Source of the DNA: Hahella ganghwensis DSM 17046
Lineage (GTDB): Bacteria; Pseudomonadota; Gammaproteobacteria; Pseudomonadales; Oleiphilaceae
NCBI RefSeq assembly: GCF_000376785.1
Contig: NZ_AQXX01000134.1
Span: 1 to 64,000, forward strand
Length of the DNA stretch: 64,000 nt
Direction of reading: 5' to 3'
Part shown: piece by piece, positions 1 through 9,008 of the stretch
How the letters are laid out: each line of letters begins with the position of its first letter
Position numbering within the stretch: the first letter of the stretch is position 1
Program-made: the position numbers and the translations under genes
The notes under the pieces: generated by a model
The model's database searches: none
Seen by the model: only the letters and a program-made list of their open reading frames with translations
Told to the model about the DNA's origin: nothing

Positions 1-2
1 AT

Positions 3-239
3 TGGGTGGAAAACCAGATCCGGCCTTGGGCGCTGGGTCGTTCCAACTGGTTGTTTGCCGGATCGCTGCGCAGTGGTCAGCGGGCAGCGGCAGTAATGAG
101 TCTGATCCAATCGGCCAAACTGAACGGACATGATCCCTATGCTTATCTGAAAGATGTACTGGCGCGTCTGCCGACGCAGAAGAACAGTGCCATTGCTGAA
201 TTACTGCCTCACAACTGGAGCGGTCCGGTCAACCTGTGA
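3..239 (+). CDS. IS66-family transposase (TnpC/DDE), C-terminal fragment, cut by window start
   Basis: This is the C-terminal end of an IS66-type DDE transposase; the reading frame is already open at base 3 and ends at a TGA at 237-239, so only about 78 codons are visible. The residues ENQIRPWALGRSNWLF, the AAAVMSLIQSAKLNGHDPY block and the YLKDVLARLP block are the conserved tail of IS66 transposases, as I know the family. The stop codon sits two bases before a terminal inverted repeat (241-254), as expected for an intact right end. Whether the rest of the gene is intact cannot be seen. The apparent GTG at position 6 is not the real start. Confidence 0.9.
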   Translation, partial: WVENQIRPWALGRSNWLFAGSLRSGQRAAAVMSLIQSAKLNGHDPYAYLKDVLARLPTQKNSAIAELLPHNWSGPVNL

Positions 240-240
240 T

Positions 241-254
241 AGCCGGACGCTTAC
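241..254 (-). repeat. IS66 right terminal inverted repeat
   Basis: The bases read outward-in as GTAAGCGTCCGGCT, the usual IS66 tip. The adjacent bases 255-262 (GTTTAATT) are the candidate right copy of the 8-bp target duplication. Confidence 0.75.
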
Positions 255-490
255 GTTTAATTTTTTCTATGACTTCTTCATTTTTGAGTTGGCTTTTTTG
301 CGAAGATTGGAGTGTGGTATCCACTCGGTATTGAGGTCGGAAATGTACATGCCTATCCTGGGCTCTTCGACGGAGTTGTGCTTAATCATTAGATTTGTTA
401 CTTGGGCGTCGAAAAAAAATCAATCCTTGATACTCAAATGTAGATAATTCAGGTTTGTTCTTCCAGTGATTCACTGCGGAAGGTTGGAGG
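255..490. other. Non-coding gap between IS66 end and acnB terminator
   Basis: I see no convincing gene, RNA or repeat here. A 97-codon open frame crossing 154-447 starts inside the transposase in another frame and has no recognisable content or ribosome site, so I treat it as chance. Confidence 0.5.
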
Positions 491-518
491 CAAAAAAAAG
501 CCCCGGTTAACCGGGGCT
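491..518 (-). terminator. Rho-independent terminator of acnB
   Basis: The perfect palindrome AGCCCCGGTTAACCGGGGCT (499-518) is followed, reading on the minus strand, by seven T (the A run at 492-498). It lies 18 bp beyond the acnB stop. Confidence 0.93.
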
Positions 519-535
519 ATTGGATGCATTTTGAA

Positions 536-3124
536 TCAGGCGTCAACTGAGGCCTTGGAAGCTTTCTCGGTGTAGTCTTCCATTTTGTCAAAGTTCAGGT
601 AACGGTATATATCTGCAGACATACTGTTGATATTGTTTGCGTATTTCATGTACTCATCAACTGAGGGTAGCTTGCCGAGTACTGCGCCGACGGCGGCGAG
701 TTCAGCAGAGGTCAGATAAACGTTTGCTCCATCTCCCAGACGGTTAGGGAAGTTTCTGGTCGAGGTGGACAGAACAGTTGTACCTGGTGCGACTCGTGCC
801 TGGTTACCCATGCATAGAGAGCATCCTGGCATTTCGGTGCGGACACCGGATTTGCCATAGACGTTGTAGTAACCTTCTTCCATCAGCTGGGCTTGGTCCA
901 TCTTGGTTGGAGGAGACATCCAGAGACGGGTTTTCAGCGGATCTTTGTTCTGCTCAAGAAGTTTACCAGCGGCGCGGAAGTGGCCAATATTGGTCATGCA
1001 GGAGCCGATAAACACTTCGTCTACTTTATCGCCAGCAACATCTGACAGAAGTTTTGCGTCGTCAGGGTCGTTCGGGCAGCAAACGATAGGCTCTCTGATT
1101 TCGGACATGTCAATCTCAATGACATGTGCGTACTCGGCATCTGCGTCGGCGCGCATTAATTGCGGATTCGCCAGCCATTCTTCCATTGCTTTGGCACGAC
1201 GTTCCAGTGTGCGAGGGTCGCCGTAGCCTTCGCTGATCATCCAGCGCAGCATAACAATATTGGACTTCAGGTACTCAGCTACCGAATCTTCGCTCAGGGT
1301 AATGGTGCACCCGGCGGCAGAACGTTCGGCAGAGGCGTCGGAAAGCTCAAATGCCTGCTCAACGGTGAGATCTTCCAAGCCTTCAATTTCCAGAATGCGA
1401 CCGGAGAATTCGTTGATCTTGCCTTTCTTCTCAACAGTCAGGATGCCTTGCTTGATGCCGTAGTAAGGGATTGCATGGACCAGGTCCCGCAAAGTGATGC
1501 CGGATTGTCTTTCACCTTTGAAACGTACAAGAATCGATTCCGGCATATCCAGTGGCATGACACCGGTTGCCGCAGCAAATGCGACCAATCCGGACCCGGC
1601 AGGGAACGATATGCCCATCGGGAAGCGGGTGTGAGAGTCTCCGCCGGTTCCGACTGTGTCAGGCAGAAGCATGCGGTTCAGCCAGGAGTGAATGATACCG
1701 TCTCCTGGGCGCAGTGCGACACCGCCACGAGTTCGGATGAAGTCGGGAAGAGTGTGTTGCATTTCTACGTCAACAGGCTTCGGATAAGCTGCTGTGTGGC
1801 AGAAAGACTGCATAACCAGATCGGCAGAGAAGCCCAGGCAGGCCAAATCTTTCAGTTCATCTCTGGTCATCGGTCCAGTGGTGTCCTGAGAGCCAACAGT
1901 GGTCATCTTTGGTTCGCAGTATTGACCGGGGCGAACACCGTCAACGCCACAAGCCTTGCCGACCATCTTCTGGGCCAAGCTGTAGCCTTTGCTGCTGCCT
2001 GCTGGGTCAACCGGGCGACGGAAAGCGTCAGAAGCGCCAAGGCCCAGTGCTTCGCGAGCCCTGTCTGTCAGTCCGCGGCCGATGATCAGAGGGATACGAC
2101 CGCCTGCTTGTACTTCATCAAGCAGAACATCTGATTTGAAGCTGAACTCAGATAGAACTTCGCCGGACTCGGACAGAATTTTTCCATCATATGGACGAAT
2201 TTCAATAATGTCGCCCATGTTCAGGTTGTCAACAGGTGCTTCGAATACCAGTGCGCCGGCATCTTCCATTGTGTTGAAAAAAATTGGAGCGACTTTGCTG
2301 CCGATACAGATGCCGCCAGAACGTTTGTTGGGCACTCCAGGAACATCTTCGCCGAAGAACCAGAGAACAGAGTTGGTGGCGGATTTCCGGGAGGAGCCGG
2401 TGCCGACAACATCACCGACAAATGCAACGGGAATGCCTTTGGATTTGACTTCTTCAATTTGCTTCATTGGCCCAACAACACCAGGTTCTTCAGGTGTCAA
2501 TCCTTCGCGAGGCATTTTGTACGCTGCGCGTGCGTGCAAAGGAATATCCGGGCGTGACCATGCATCCGGAGCAGGTGAGAGGTCATCAGTATTGGTTTCC
2601 CCTGAGACCTTGAATACTGCAACTTTGATGCTTTCAGGAACTTTTTTGCGGTTGTTGAACCATTCGGCGTTGGCCCATGATTCCAGAACTGCTTTAGCAT
2701 TGGCATTCCCGGCGTCTGCTTTCTCTTTAATGTCGTGGAAAGCGTCAAATACCAGCAGGGTGTGTTTCAGTTCTTCTGCGGCCAGTGAAGAAAGTTCGCT
2801 GTCATCCAGTAGTTCAACCAGAGTGGCGATGTTGTAACCGCCTTGCATCATACCAAGTAACTGAACGGCTTTTTCTTTGGAGATCAGGGGAGATGAGTCT
2901 TCGCCTTTTACAATGGCGGAAAGAAAGCCCGCTTTGACATATGCTGCTTCATCCACACCGGGGGGAACGCGGTTTTCAAGGAGATCCAGAATGGTTTGCT
3001 CTTCACCGGCAGGAGGATTTTTCAGCAGTTCAACAAGACCGGCGACTTGTTCTGCATTCAGGGGTTTGGGAGGTACGCCTTCAGCGGCGCGTTCTTCTAC
3101 ATGTTTACGATATGCTTCAAGCAC
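536..3124 (-). CDS. acnB: Aconitate hydratase B (2-methylisocitrate dehydratase-capable)
   Basis: AcnB isomerises citrate to isocitrate in the cytosolic TCA cycle through a [4Fe-4S] cluster. The 862-residue product starts [16 protein letters not shown] and is essentially the length of E. coli AcnB (865). The domain order is the AcnB-specific one: an N-terminal HEAT-like helical domain (about 1-160), the swivelling domain next (about 165-375, with [17 protein letters not shown]), then the catalytic domains. Cluster ligands are visible as [11 protein letters not shown] and the CSLCMG pair near the C terminus. It is a single gene with its own terminator; the 470-bp upstream region separates it from miaE, which runs the other way. 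AcnB is known to double as an RNA-binding iron sensor in E. coli; nothing here tests that. Confidence 0.98.
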   Translation of the reverse strand: MLEAYRKHVEERAAEGVPPKPLNAEQVAGLVELLKNPPAGEEQTILDLLENRVPPGVDEAAYVKAGFLSAIVKGEDSSPLISKEKAVQLLGMMQGGYNIATLVELLDDSELSSLAAEELKHTLLVFDAFHDIKEKADAGNANAKAVLESWANAEWFNNRKKVPESIKVAVFKVSGETNTDDLSPAPDAWSRPDIPLHARAAYKMPREGLTPEEPGVVGPMKQIEEVKSKGIPVAFVGDVVGTGSSRKSATNSVLWFFGEDVPGVPNKRSGGICIGSKVAPIFFNTMEDAGALVFEAPVDNLNMGDIIEIRPYDGKILSESGEVLSEFSFKSDVLLDEVQAGGRIPLIIGRGLTDRAREALGLGASDAFRRPVDPAGSSKGYSLAQKMVGKACGVDGVRPGQYCEPKMTTVGSQDTTGPMTRDELKDLACLGFSADLVMQSFCHTAAYPKPVDVEMQHTLPDFIRTRGGVALRPGDGIIHSWLNRMLLPDTVGTGGDSHTRFPMGISFPAGSGLVAFAAATGVMPLDMPESILVRFKGERQSGITLRDLVHAIPYYGIKQGILTVEKKGKINEFSGRILEIEGLEDLTVEQAFELSDASAERSAAGCTITLSEDSVAEYLKSNIVMLRWMISEGYGDPRTLERRAKAMEEWLANPQLMRADADAEYAHVIEIDMSEIREPIVCCPNDPDDAKLLSDVAGDKVDEVFIGSCMTNIGHFRAAGKLLEQNKDPLKTRLWMSPPTKMDQAQLMEEGYYNVYGKSGVRTEMPGCSLCMGNQARVAPGTTVLSTSTRNFPNRLGDGANVYLTSAELAAVGAVLGKLPSVDEYMKYANNINSMSADIYRYLNFDKMEDYTEKASKASVDA

Positions 3125-3595
3125 AATTTAAACCCTCATCAGTTACGATAGCCGTCCTTTTGGGACAATGTTGTAAGTAGGGTGGCCACTAAGGAGCCAC
3201 TGCACAGCACATGAGCGCTTTTGGCGAGTCGATCTTATAGTAATAATTCAGTTTTTATCTGAATTTCAGTGACATAGGCTTTGCAGTAACCCCTATATGT
3301 GCACCAGAAATTGGGACCCGTATTCTACGGCATCAGGCAGGTAAAGTTAAGTTGAGAACTTCGATAAGTAATTACACTAACGTCGCAATATGGCCTGATG
3401 AAAACGGGGTGCTGGAAATTTAGCCGTATGCAGGGCTATAAAGCAAATAAATGATGGAAATGGGTGGAATAAACATAATCAATAAAGGTCGGAGGTTTTT
3501 CCTGTAGGCTGGTTTTGATGTTGGATCTGTTATACTGCGCGCCTTCTACAAACCCTAATGATTTAAACCTGAATAGAGAATGACGGCTGGTAACG
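3125..3595. other. Divergent intergenic region acnB / miaE
   Basis: This 471-bp gap must hold both promoters. On the minus strand a TATAAG-type -10 for acnB can be read from 3234-3239, with no good -35. Its upstream side carries a dyad AATTCAG-N7-CTGAATT (3245-3251 and 3259-3265), a possible operator. On the plus strand an extended -10 serves miaE (see 3528-3536). No gene is apparent. Confidence 0.5.
3528..3536 (+). promoter_or_regulatory. Extended -10 promoter element of miaE
   Basis: TGTTATACT contains the TGn extension plus TATACT. The region 17 bp upstream has no good -35, as is usual for extended -10 promoters. The leader to the ATG at 3596 would be about 53 nt. Confidence 0.55.
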
Positions 3596-4225
3596 ATGAC
3601 GGTTGAAGTGCCCCTGGATATTGAGCAGTTTTTAGGATGCAAGACACCTGTAGCCTGGTTGGAAATGGCAGCGGGTCGTTTGCCCGAGCTTTTGGTGGAT
3701 CATGCTCAGTGTGAGAAAAAAGCGGCATCGTCAGCCATGCAGTTGATGTTTCGTTATCCGGACGATGAAGAGATGGCGAAGCGTATGTCGAAGCTGGCCA
3801 GGGAAGAGCTGCGCCATTTCGAACAGGTGCTGAAACTGATGCAGGCCAGAGGTGTTCGTGATCAAAAGCAGACCGCAGCCCGTTATGCTGCCGGTCTAAG
3901 GGAGCATGTCAGAAAAGGTGAGCCGCAGAAGCTGGTGGATATGTTGATCATCGGCGCTTTCATCGAAGCGCGTTCATGTGAAAGATTTGCCGGCTTGATT
4001 CCCTATCTGGAATCCCAGGATATGGAGTTGGCTCAATTTTATCGTGGGCTTCTGGAATCTGAAGGACGTCATTACCAAAACTACCTTAAGCTTGCTGAGG
4101 GGCGTTTTAATAAAGCTAGCGGTGAGGATTTTGCCGTCAGAGTTGAGTATTTCCGCAAGGTGGAAGCGGAATTGATTTCATCACCGGACAGTGAATTCAG
4201 GTTTCATAGCGGCTGTCCGGTCTGA
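3596..4225 (+). CDS. miaE: tRNA-(ms2io6A37) monooxygenase (hydroxylase)
   Basis: MiaE is a ferritin-like non-haem diiron enzyme that hydroxylates 2-methylthio-N6-isopentenyl-A37 in tRNAs reading UNN codons. The 209-residue frame shows the helices bearing the metal ligands: DHAQCEKKAASSAM, REELRHFEQVLKLM (E-x-x-H) , FIEARSCERF and LLESEGRHYQNYLKLA (E-x-x-x-H). Length matches the family (about 200-270). The gene is monocistronic, facing lpxH tail to tail with only 20 bp between them. An eight-codon ORF (3580-3606, ATG ACG GCT GGT...) overlaps its start in another frame; the SD signal for miaE itself is weak, so translational coupling is possible but unproven. Confidence 0.93.
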   Translation: MTVEVPLDIEQFLGCKTPVAWLEMAAGRLPELLVDHAQCEKKAASSAMQLMFRYPDDEEMAKRMSKLAREELRHFEQVLKLMQARGVRDQKQTAARYAAGLREHVRKGEPQKLVDMLIIGAFIEARSCERFAGLIPYLESQDMELAQFYRGLLESEGRHYQNYLKLAEGRFNKASGEDFAVRVEYFRKVEAELISSPDSEFRFHSGCPV

Positions 4226-4245
4226 TCGCTGTCTGAAAAATCGGG

Positions 4246-4980
4246 TTACTGCAAATCTGATATTCGAAGCTTAATCAGGCCAATTTTGTCTTCTGTGGCA
4301 ATAATATAATGAGTGGTATCGTGCCAGTCACCCAAGACAATGCGTTGCGCCGTTTTGTTTCCGAGGTCAATCTCGTGTGTCTGAGGTCGGTGCGTGTGGC
4401 CGTGAATCATCAGGTCCACATCGTATTGGTCTAGTACTTTCTCTACTTCTTCCTGGTTAACATCCATGATTTCTGCGGACTTCTGCTGATTTTTCGCCAT
4501 GCTTAACTGACGCATCTGTTCGGCCATTTTCTTGCGCTCATCAAGGGGGCGTCCCAGCACTTGTTGTTGCCAGGCCGGATTGCGGGCAAAGCTGCGAAAT
4601 TTCATGTATTCCTTATCGTCGATACAAAGGTTGTCGCCGTGGGAAATTATTGTCCTGCGGCCATTGATATCGATAATTGTCGGGTCGTCCAGAAGCTTGG
4701 CTTCACACTGTGCCGCAAACTGCTCCCCCAGCAGAAAGTCTCTGTTACCGTGCATCAGGAAGATTTCCGTTCCCCTGTTGGCCTGGTTTGCGAGACAGTC
4801 GGCGACCTTTACCTGTAATGGTGTTTGCTCATCGTCGCCTATCCAGGCTTCAAAAAAGTCCCCCAGAATAAAAAGTCGATCCGCATCAGAGGCGATCTTA
4901 TTCATAAACAGAAAGAAAAACTCTGTGATTTCAGGGTGGCTTTCATCCAGATGAAGGTCGGAGATAAATAGTTGCTTCAT
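4246..4980 (-). CDS. lpxH: UDP-2,3-diacylglucosamine diphosphatase (lipid A synthesis)
   Basis: LpxH cleaves UDP-2,3-diacylglucosamine to lipid X and UMP at the cytoplasmic face of the inner membrane, the fourth step of lipid A synthesis. The calcineurin-like metal site is complete: FISDLHLDE, GDFFEAWIGDD, HGNRDFLLG, SHGD and IHGHTHRP. I chose the ATG at 4980 (protein starts MKQLFISDLHL, 244 residues), which aligns with the usual LpxH start; the longest frame begins at a TTG four codons upstream and lacks a ribosome site. It follows ppiB on the same strand with about 90 bp between, interrupted by a hairpin. A ppiB-lpxH pair is common in gammaproteobacteria. Confidence 0.96.
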   Translation of the reverse strand: MKQLFISDLHLDESHPEITEFFFLFMNKIASDADRLFILGDFFEAWIGDDEQTPLQVKVADCLANQANRGTEIFLMHGNRDFLLGEQFAAQCEAKLLDDPTIIDINGRRTIISHGDNLCIDDKEYMKFRSFARNPAWQQQVLGRPLDERKKMAEQMRQLSMAKNQQKSAEIMDVNQEEVEKVLDQYDVDLMIHGHTHRPQTHEIDLGNKTAQRIVLGDWHDTTHYIIATEDKIGLIKLRISDLQ

Positions 4981-5026
4981 GTGTGTCTGCAAATTATGAG
5001 TTGAGGTTTGTTGGCAGGTGGTGTGA

Positions 5027-5058
5027 ACCGGAAGCCTTCAAAGCAGGCGGCTTCCGGT
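5027..5058 (-). promoter_or_regulatory. Hairpin between ppiB and lpxH
   Basis: ACCGGAAGCC (5027-5036) pairs perfectly with GGCTTCCGGT (5049-5058) across a 12-nt loop. No U tract follows on either strand, so this is more likely an mRNA processing or stability element, or a Rho-assisted partial terminator, than a classic intrinsic terminator. Confidence 0.5.
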
Positions 5059-5072
5059 GTGTGTCGCTGGAG

Positions 5073-5567
5073 TTAATCTTCAATTGTTGCGGACTGGATG
5101 ATGACGTCATCTTCAGGTACGTCCTGATGCATACCTTTGAATGTCGTACGCACCTGTTTGATCTTGTTGACGATATCCATGCCTTCGACAACTTTGCCGA
5201 ATACTGCGTAGCCCCAGCCTTCGGTTGTTTTTGCGGTGAAGTCCAGGAATCCGTTGTCTGCAACATTGATAAAAAACTGCGCGGAAGCGGAGTGTGGGTC
5301 CATTGTGCGGGCCATCGCAACGGTCCCGGTCATATTGCTGAGACCATTGTCAGCTTCGTTTTTGATTGGGTCGCGCGTTTGTTTGGGGATAAGGCCGGGT
5401 TCGAAGCCGCCTCCCTGAACCATAAAGTTGGAGATTACCCGGTGAAAAATAGTGCCGTCGTAGAATCCGTCTTTGACGTACTGTTCGAAGTTTTGGGCAG
5501 TGTTGGGGGCGTTATCATGGTCCAGTTCGATTTTGATATCACCAAAATTGGTTTTTAAAACGATCAT
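5073..5567 (-). CDS. ppiB: Cytoplasmic cyclophilin-type peptidyl-prolyl isomerase
   Basis: Cyclophilin B catalyses cis-trans isomerisation of Xaa-Pro bonds. The 164-residue product has no signal peptide, so it is the cytoplasmic PpiB type. Cyclophilin landmarks are present: [18 protein letters not shown] (catalytic Arg in FHR), [16 protein letters not shown] and [14 protein letters not shown]. coli PpiB is the same length (164). It is the first gene of a minus-strand unit with lpxH and is divergent from glnS. Confidence 0.96.
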   Translation of the reverse strand: MIVLKTNFGDIKIELDHDNAPNTAQNFEQYVKDGFYDGTIFHRVISNFMVQGGGFEPGLIPKQTRDPIKNEADNGLSNMTGTVAMARTMDPHSASAQFFINVADNGFLDFTAKTTEGWGYAVFGKVVEGMDIVNKIKQVRTTFKGMHQDVPEDDVIIQSATIED

Positions 5568-5706
5568 CGAGTTTCCTGTTATTAATTCCTGATGGATGGG
5601 TGTGCGCCACAGGTCGTTTAATCAATCTATTGCGATAAAGGGATTTTAATGCAATACCGGTGTTTGCCGAAAGGAAGAATTGATATGGTTTTCCGGTTGG
5701 CTAAAA

Positions 5707-5742
5707 ATTGGCGTAGCCAATATTATTGGTTCTGCCAATATT
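5707..5742 (+). repeat. Two tandem 18-bp dyads overlapping the glnS promoter
   Basis: ATTGGCGTAGCCAATATT (5707-5724) is followed without a gap by ATTGGTTCTGCCAATATT (5725-5742). Each copy is itself an inverted repeat (TTGGC-N3-GCCAA and TTGGT-N3-GCCAA), and a further TTGGC half-site lies at 5697-5701. The pair ends one base before the TATAAT of glnS, so it covers the -35 region. This looks like a double operator for an unidentified dimeric regulator. Confidence 0.6.
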
Positions 5743-5743
5743 C

Positions 5744-5749
5744 TATAAT
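5744..5749 (+). promoter_or_regulatory. -10 element of glnS (TATAAT)
   Basis: A perfect TATAAT lies 41 bp before the chosen glnS ATG. The matching -35 position (5721-5726, TATTAT) is poor and is buried in the tandem dyads, suggesting activator dependence or repression at this site. Confidence 0.6.
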
Positions 5750-5790
5750 TGCGCGTTTTTAAATCTCTGTTTCATAACCTTAAGGCTATT

Positions 5791-7476
5791 ATGACTGTGT
5801 CGGACACAAAACTGCCTCCAAGTTTTATTACTCAAGTTGTTCAGGATGATATTGCTGCTGATGTTCATGGTGGAAAAGTGCTTACTCGTTTTCCGCCAGA
5901 GCCCAATGGCTATTTGCATATCGGCCATGCCAGATCCATCTGGCTGAACTTTGGTATTGCTGAAATGTTTGGCGGAGAGTGTAATCTTCGCTTTGACGAT
6001 ACCAATCCGGAAAAGGAGGAGCAGGAATATGTCGATGCTATTAAGGAGGACGTTTCCTGGCTGGGGTATCAGTGGGCAGGAGATGTTCGTTACGCGTCTG
6101 ACTACTTTGACCGCTTTCATGAGTGGGCGCTATATCTGATAAAGGCTGGTAAGGCCTACGTTTGTCATCTAACTGCTGAGCAAGCCAGTGAGTATCGTGG
6201 TTGGGCGACTAAACCGGGCAAGGAAAGTCCGTATCGCCAGCGTTCAGTAGAAGAAAATCTGGAATTGTTCGAGAAGATGCGGCTCGGAGAGTTTGCTGAA
6301 GGGGAGTGTGTTTTACGGGCCAAGATCGATATGACCTCTCCCAATATGAACATGAGAGATCCGATTCTTTACCGGATTCGCAAGGCGTCCCATCATCAGA
6401 CTGGCGATAAGTGGTGTATCTATCCCAGTTACGACTTTGCGCATGGTCAGGAAGATGCGATTGAAGGGGTGACCCATTCGATCTGTACACTTGAGTTTCG
6501 GGATCATCGGCCACTGTACGATTGGTTTATCGAGAATCTGCCTGTCCCGAGTCGGCCTCGCCAATATGAGATGGGGCGTCTCAATCTCAGCTATACAGTG
6601 ACCAGTAAGCGAAAATTGAAGCGATTGGTGGATGAAAATATCGTTGCCGGATGGAACGATCCTCGTATGCCGACTATTTCAGGCATGCGTCGCCGAGGGT
6701 TTACGCCTTCTTCGTTACGCAAATTCTGTGAAATGGTACCGGTTAGCGATAAGAACAACAGTGATGTTGATCTGGCGATCCTTGAACGGGCCATACGTGA
6801 TGATTTAAATGAGAGTGCGGCTCGCGCCATGTGTGTCATGGAGCCGCTGAAAGTCACGATTTTAAACTTCCCGGAAGGTGAGGTTGAAACCATGACGGCA
6901 CCCTGCCATCCGAATAAACCGGAGATGGGGGAGCGGAAGTTGTCATTTACGCGAGAGATTTATATTGAGCGTGATGACTTTAATGAGGATAGCTCACTGT
7001 CCCGTAAAAAGTTCAAGCGTCTGGTGCTTGGTGAATGGGTGAGGTTGCGAAGCGCGTACATTATCAAAGCCGAGGAAGTGGTGAAGAATGAGCAGGGTGA
7101 GATCGTGGAAATCAAAGCGACACTTGTCCCGGATACCGTCGGGGCAGATGCGCCGGAAGGTGTGCGTCCACGCGGCGTGATTCACTGGGTGTCTGCAAGT
7201 CAGTGTGCCGAGATCGAAGTTCGCAAATACGACCGTCTGTTCAGAACTGAGTCGCCGGATAGGGCCGAAGGAGAGTTTAGTGACCAGATTAACCCGGAGA
7301 GTCTGAAGATTATGAAGGGATATCTGGAGCTTGATGCGGCAAATGCCGAGCCGGAAACGCATTTTCAGTTTGAGCGGGAAGGTTATTTTGTAGCGGATCA
7401 ATATGATCACTCGGCAGAGACCCCGGTGTTTAACATGACCATCGGGTTGAAAGACACCTGGAGCTCGAAGGAATAA
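5791..7476 (+). CDS. glnS: Glutaminyl-tRNA synthetase
   Basis: Class I synthetase charging tRNA-Gln. The 561-residue frame has the HIGH-type motif in PNGYLHIGHARSIW and the KMSKS-equivalent loop TVTSKRKLKRLV, plus the GlnRS-specific GWNDPRMPTISG block and C-terminal beta-barrel anticodon domains. E. coli GlnRS has 554 residues. I chose the ATG at 5791 because TAAGG lies five bases upstream and the protein then begins MTVSDTKLPPSF; the longer frame would start inside the -10 element. cysS follows 55 bp later, probably in the same transcript, with a weak hairpin (7484-7491 with 7506-7513) between them. Confidence 0.97.
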   Translation: MTVSDTKLPPSFITQVVQDDIAADVHGGKVLTRFPPEPNGYLHIGHARSIWLNFGIAEMFGGECNLRFDDTNPEKEEQEYVDAIKEDVSWLGYQWAGDVRYASDYFDRFHEWALYLIKAGKAYVCHLTAEQASEYRGWATKPGKESPYRQRSVEENLELFEKMRLGEFAEGECVLRAKIDMTSPNMNMRDPILYRIRKASHHQTGDKWCIYPSYDFAHGQEDAIEGVTHSICTLEFRDHRPLYDWFIENLPVPSRPRQYEMGRLNLSYTVTSKRKLKRLVDENIVAGWNDPRMPTISGMRRRGFTPSSLRKFCEMVPVSDKNNSDVDLAILERAIRDDLNESAARAMCVMEPLKVTILNFPEGEVETMTAPCHPNKPEMGERKLSFTREIYIERDDFNEDSSLSRKKFKRLVLGEWVRLRSAYIIKAEEVVKNEQGEIVEIKATLVPDTVGADAPEGVRPRGVIHWVSASQCAEIEVRKYDRLFRTESPDRAEGEFSDQINPESLKIMKGYLELDAANAEPETHFQFEREGYFVADQYDHSAETPVFNMTIGLKDTWSSKE

Positions 7477-7531
7477 TTAAAGACAGTCTTTGCGGCAAGG
7501 CACGTAAAGACTGCCAATCTTAGGTAATAGC

Positions 7532-8944
7532 ATGGCGTTAAAAATATATAATTCTTTGAGTGGGCAGAAAGAGTTGTTTGTTCCCAAAGAAGATAAGAAG
7601 GTAAAAATGTATGTCTGCGGGATGACGGTGTATGACTACTGTCACCTTGGGCATGCCAGAGTTCTGGTGTCCTTCGACATAATTACCCGCTATCTGCGTG
7701 CCAGTGGATACGATGTCACCTATGTGCGCAATATTACGGATGTGGATGATAAAATTCTTGCCCGTGCAGCGGAAAACGGAGAATCGGTGGATGCGCTGAC
7801 GGAGCGTTTTATCAATGCGATGCATGAAGATGAGGCGGCGTTGGCAGTTTTAAGGCCGGATATCGAGCCCAGGGCCACCGCGTATATTCAGCAGATTATC
7901 GATATGACGGCGACCCTGTGCGATAAGGGGTATGCTTATCATGCACCCAACGGAGACGTCTATTATGCTGTCGATCAGTTTGCAGATTACGGCAAGCTGA
8001 GTAAAAGGAAGCTGGACGAACAACAGGAAGGTGCCCGGGTAGAGGTCGATGAGAATAAACGGAATCCATTCGATTTTGTGCTCTGGAAGTCGGCAAAACC
8101 TGGTGAGTTGAGTTGGGAGTCCCCCTGGGGAGCTGGTCGTCCTGGCTGGCATATCGAGTGTTCAGCTATGTCCACCAATTGTCTGGGGGATTCTTTTGAT
8201 ATTCATGGTGGTGGGCCGGATTTGAAGTTTCCGCATCATGAGAATGAGATCGCGCAATCTGAAGCGGCAACCGGGTGTCAGTATGTCAATTACTGGATGC
8301 ATGCTGGAGCTGTGCGGGTTGATAAGGAAAAAATGTCAAAATCGCTGGGTAATTTTTTTACCATTCGCGAAATCCTTGAGGAATACCCGGCTGAAGTGGT
8401 GAGGTACTTTATTGCTTCCAGCCATTACCGCAGCTCCATTGATTACTCCAAGGATGCTTTGGTTGAAGCTCAAAGCTCCCTCGAGCGCCTTTATACGGCT
8501 ATCAGGGGAGTGGAGTCGTCATCTGATTCTGTGCTCGATTCATCTGAGCTTCAGGATTACGTGGTGCGATTTAATGACGCCATGGATGATGACTTCAATA
8601 CTGCGGGTGCAGTGTCTGTGCTGTTTGAGTTGGCTAAAGCTGTGAATCTGGCAAAGCGTTCTGACTCGGAGGCTGAGCGCCTGAAGGCGGCTGGATTGGC
8701 TCGTGGATTGGTGGAGTTGGGGAATGTGTTGGGTGTTCTGCAGGATCGTCCTGATGATTTTCTGCAGGGCGGAGAATCTGAAGGTGAGATCTCTGCTGCT
8801 GAAATTGAACAGATGATTGCTCTCAGATATCAGGCACGTCAAAACAAGGATTGGGCGGAATCAGACCGGATCAGGGATGAATTGAAGGTGAAAGGAATAG
8901 TGCTGAATGACTCAAGAGAGGGGACGACCTGGCAGAGAGGTTGA
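7532..8944 (+). CDS. cysS: Cysteinyl-tRNA synthetase
   Basis: Class I synthetase charging tRNA-Cys. The 470-residue product shows the HIGH equivalent ([15 protein letters not shown]), KMSKSLGN, and the zinc-binding residues Cys in [10 protein letters not shown], Cys in HIECSAMS and the FPHHENE His/Glu cluster used for cysteine selection. Length is close to E. coli CysRS (461). It sits 55 bp after glnS and ends at a strong bidirectional terminator shared with folD. The glnS-cysS-folD arrangement is standard in Pseudomonas relatives. Confidence 0.97.
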   Translation: MALKIYNSLSGQKELFVPKEDKKVKMYVCGMTVYDYCHLGHARVLVSFDIITRYLRASGYDVTYVRNITDVDDKILARAAENGESVDALTERFINAMHEDEAALAVLRPDIEPRATAYIQQIIDMTATLCDKGYAYHAPNGDVYYAVDQFADYGKLSKRKLDEQQEGARVEVDENKRNPFDFVLWKSAKPGELSWESPWGAGRPGWHIECSAMSTNCLGDSFDIHGGGPDLKFPHHENEIAQSEAATGCQYVNYWMHAGAVRVDKEKMSKSLGNFFTIREILEEYPAEVVRYFIASSHYRSSIDYSKDALVEAQSSLERLYTAIRGVESSSDSVLDSSELQDYVVRFNDAMDDDFNTAGAVSVLFELAKAVNLAKRSDSEAERLKAAGLARGLVELGNVLGVLQDRPDDFLQGGESEGEISAAEIEQMIALRYQARQNKDWAESDRIRDELKVKGIVLNDSREGTTWQRG

Positions 8945-8958
8945 GGTCGTTGGTATGC

Positions 8959-9008
8959 TGCAGGGCCTCGCATAAAACGCGCAGGCCCTGCATTAACCGT
9001 TATTTTTT
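8959..9008. terminator. Terminator between convergent cysS and folD
   Basis: TGCAGGGCCT (8959-8968) pairs with AGGCCCTGCA (8983-8992). On the plus strand a T-rich stretch including six T follows at 9002-9008, which overlaps the folD stop. The hairpin can serve both genes. Confidence 0.75.

Larger units (their letters stand above)
1..254 (+). mobile_element. Right end of an IS66-family insertion sequence
   Basis: The transposase tail is followed directly by AGCCGGACGCTTAC at 241-254. Its reverse complement begins GTAAGCGTCCGGC, which matches the terminal repeat start (GTAAGCG) typical of IS66 elements. The element should therefore end at base 254. IS66 elements usually duplicate 8 bp of target; the first 8 bp outside would be GTTTAATT (255-262). 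The left end lies outside the window. Confidence 0.82.

Noticed and set aside
1160-2134. 324-codon plus-strand frame inside acnB
   Set aside because: It lies wholly antisense to a clear acnB and shows no domain; codon bias of acnB creates it.
4983-5558. 191-codon plus-strand frame across ppiB
   Set aside because: Antisense to ppiB and rich in Cys/Phe/Val, as mirror frames of this gene set are; no ribosome site.
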